From contig CAXTLC010000094.1 in NCBI GenBank assembly GCA_964245075.1, positions 1 to 14,258 of the forward strand: a stretch of 14,258 nt of DNA. The letters are read 5' to 3'. Under the pieces are notes generated by a model, which had not been told where the DNA came from, searched no databases, and saw nothing but the letters and a program-made list of their open reading frames with translations. This DNA comes from LMUY01 sp964245075 (GTDB lineage: Bacteria > Pseudomonadota > Alphaproteobacteria > Acetobacterales > Acetobacteraceae). Of the stretch, positions 12,855-14,258 are shown piece after piece (position 1 is the stretch's first letter; each line of letters begins with the position of its first letter). A program made the translations under genes and the position numbers.

Positions 12855-13583
12855 TCACGGCTGCTTCGTACGGTTCTCACGCGGCAAAGGCCGAGACGGC
12901 GGAATAGTCCGCACCGCTTCCGCTGCCTCACATAAATCGGTCGTGCTGTCCTGCGGGCACGCCTTGTAGAGCCGCACCATCCGCTCCCACTGGCCGGGGT
13001 TCGCGTCCTGCATCATCGCCTCTCCCGCAGTCCATCGCCCACCCCAGGCCAAACCCGCCAGCCAGGTCCCCCCACCCCAAGGCAGCATGGCCGTCAGCAG
13101 GAACCACAACACCGCGCCCGCCATCGCACCACACGCACCCGCCGTCCAAAGCCATTGCTTCTGATCCCGCCACTCCCGCGCGGACCCGATCATGCCCCGC
13201 AGCTCGCGCACCGTTCCGTCGAGCTGTGCCTGGCTGTGCACCAGCCCGCTCCGTGCATCCTGCCCGATCTGGTGCAGCTCCCGCCGTACCCCGGCCGCCT
13301 GGTCCGCCGCCGTCACGGCCAGCGCCGGCGCCCGCTCCATCGCGTCCAGCCGCGCGCCAATGCCCTTCAGCTCCTTGGCGATCGCCCCAAGCGTCGGGCT
13401 GTAATCCGGCCCAGCCTCGGCCGGCCCCCTCGCATCCTGCCCCTGCCGATAGATCAGCTCGACGCCACGCCGCAGCGCCGCCACCTCCCCGCGCAGCGCC
13501 TCAAACGCCTGCTCGGCCCCGTCTCCGTCAGCGCCATCCGCTTCGTCAGACGGTGCGCCGCTCCGGTCCATGCCGTCCGCCAC
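12855..13583 (-). CDS. DUF6118-family membrane protein linked to the relaxase
   Basis: The 242-aa protein has an acidic N-terminus, a long helical and probably coiled-coil region (about residues 25-145: FEALRGEVAALRRGVELIY, LKGIGARLDAMERA), a hydrophobic block (about 150-185: WLWTAGACGAMAGAVLWFLL) with one or two membrane segments, and a C-terminal part with two Cys (YKACPQ, DLCEAA). This is the DUF6118 pattern, usually found directly behind TraA/MobA relaxases on alphaproteobacterial plasmids; its function is unknown. The GTG at 13583 lies 1 nt after the relaxase TAG, so coupling is likely; ATG 13571 is the alternative start. A transfer-related role is inference from position. Confidence 0.8.
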   Translation of the reverse strand: MADGMDRSGAPSDEADGADGDGAEQAFEALRGEVAALRRGVELIYRQGQDARGPAEAGPDYSPTLGAIAKELKGIGARLDAMERAPALAVTAADQAAGVRRELHQIGQDARSGLVHSQAQLDGTVRELRGMIGSAREWRDQKQWLWTAGACGAMAGAVLWFLLTAMLPWGGGTWLAGLAWGGRWTAGEAMMQDANPGQWERMVRLYKACPQDSTTDLCEAAEAVRTIPPSRPLPRENRTKQP

Positions 13584-13584
13584 T

Positions 13585-14258
13585 CTACCGGCCCATGCTC
13601 ATGCCGCGGTCCTGGCTTAGCCCCAGCTCGCGCCGCAGCTCACGGGTGATCTCCTGCTCCTTGCCCTGCACGATCCGCTCCAGCCGCGACCCCTCCGCCA
13701 TGCCGAACTCCCGGCCGCGCTCCCGCAGCAGCCCATCGAGCTGCGGATTGGCCTTCAGCGCCTTGGCCGAGGCCTCCATCAACGCCCCCAGCTCGCGCTT
13801 GCCATCCCGGTCGTACTTACGCACCGCCTTGTCATACGCCTGCTCCAGCCGGCTCCAGGTCTGCACCGTTTCACGGCCCATCCTGTCCACGGCCAGCCGG
13901 GTTGCCCGCTCCACGCCGATCGCGCGCCCGAACGCCACCAGGCCGTCCCGCTGCTCAATGCCGCGCGCCAGCCCCGGATCGGCAACCAGCGCCGCCCCCA
14001 CATCGCGAGACAGCCCGGCCTCCCGCGCCTCCAGACTGCGCCCGGCGCACGCCAGCGCCTCGAGCTGGTGCGGCAGCACCGGCAATCCCTCCCGCGCCAT
14101 GCGCTCCGCATCCGACCAGGCGCGCGCATAGGCCCGCAACTCGCGCGACAGCCTCTCGTCCTCTGTCCCCCTCTGGGCCTCCCGCTGCTTCCCGGCAGGC
14201 GCCGGCGGCTCCTCCCGGCCGGCCGGCGCAATGTCCGGCTCCCGGCCGGATGCCCCGC
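13585..14258 (-). CDS. mobA: Relaxase C-terminal part, continuing from the other end of the window
   Basis: The frame is open from the window edge to a TAG at 13585-13587. It starts GGASGREPDIAPAGREEPPA, a Pro/Glu-rich linker, then a helical tail (RELRAYARAWSDAERMA, LVADPGLARGIEQRDGL, MGRETVQTWSRLEQAYDKA, ELRRELGLSQDRGMSMGR). Such tails are found at the end of TraA/MobA-type relaxases before DUF6118 genes. The phase agrees with the catalytic part at 1-586 if position 1 follows 14258, giving about 419 aa in total. No start codon of its own is needed, and ATG 14139 is internal. The conserved segment that normally follows LELGH in MobA proteins (RIDxR-like) is absent at the join. Confidence 0.8.
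   Translation of the reverse strand, partial: GASGREPDIAPAGREEPPAPAGKQREAQRGTEDERLSRELRAYARAWSDAERMAREGLPVLPHQLEALACAGRSLEAREAGLSRDVGAALVADPGLARGIEQRDGLVAFGRAIGVERATRLAVDRMGRETVQTWSRLEQAYDKAVRKYDRDGKRELGALMEASAKALKANPQLDGLLRERGREFGMAEGSRLERIVQGKEQEITRELRRELGLSQDRGMSMGR

Noticed and set aside
1..14258. CRISPR arrays, tRNA or rRNA genes, insertion sequences
   Set aside because: No regular repeat-spacer pattern, no tRNA-like cloverleaf noticed, and no transposase gene; the only recombinase is the serine resolvase.

Overview
The window is GC-rich, dense, and reads as a small mobilisable plasmid of a proteobacterium. An alphaproteobacterium is most likely, because the relaxase, TraC, TraD and DUF6118 set and the RepA/ParA/ribbon-helix-helix set are common on plasmids of that class; this host call is inference. 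The two ends lie in one open frame of a minus-strand relaxase gene: 586 down to 1 carries the catalytic domain and 14258 down to 13585 carries the tail. The sequence therefore looks like a circle of about 14.26 kb opened inside the relaxase, with the caveat that a conserved segment is missing exactly at the join.

Layout. 1-1473: mobilisation block (relaxase on minus; probable oriT at 639-672; traC and traD on plus). 1500-2125: HigB-type toxin and HigA-type antitoxin on minus, with a palindromic operator. 2161-4926: a MerR-type sensor (minus) faces an operon (plus) of a short CDF transporter and a His-rich CzcD-type CDF transporter, followed by a VbhA-like small protein and an orphan HigA-like antitoxin. 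4927-5580: non-coding replication origin with four iterons and DnaA-box-like sites. 5582-7475: parA-parB-repA operon on minus, with repeats upstream that could be the centromere. 7552-8271: serine resolvase, starting directly after the merR stop. 8272-9366: mercury module with MerR, MerT and a Cys-rich small protein, but no merA and no merP. 9414-10432: an RcnR/CsoR/FrmR-type repressor and MgtC on minus. 10433-12686: a long structured leader, a small unknown protein and an unusual NRAMP homologue on plus. 12855-13583: DUF6118 membrane protein downstream of the relaxase.

The cargo is mostly metal homeostasis: Zn/Cd/Co-type efflux, Hg(II) sensing and uptake, and a probable Mg2+ module. The part most likely to be new is 9414-12686. 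There a CsoR-fold repressor that has lost its conserved Cys is paired with MgtC, and next to them lies an NRAMP homologue without the Met and Asn ligands used for transition metals. That homologue sits behind a leader of about 200 nt with a Pro-rich short ORF and a sequesterable ribosome binding site. Other unusual points are a CTG start for the relaxase, an 11-bp inverted repeat flanking parA, two tandem antitoxin-like genes without toxins, and MerT without mercuric reductase.
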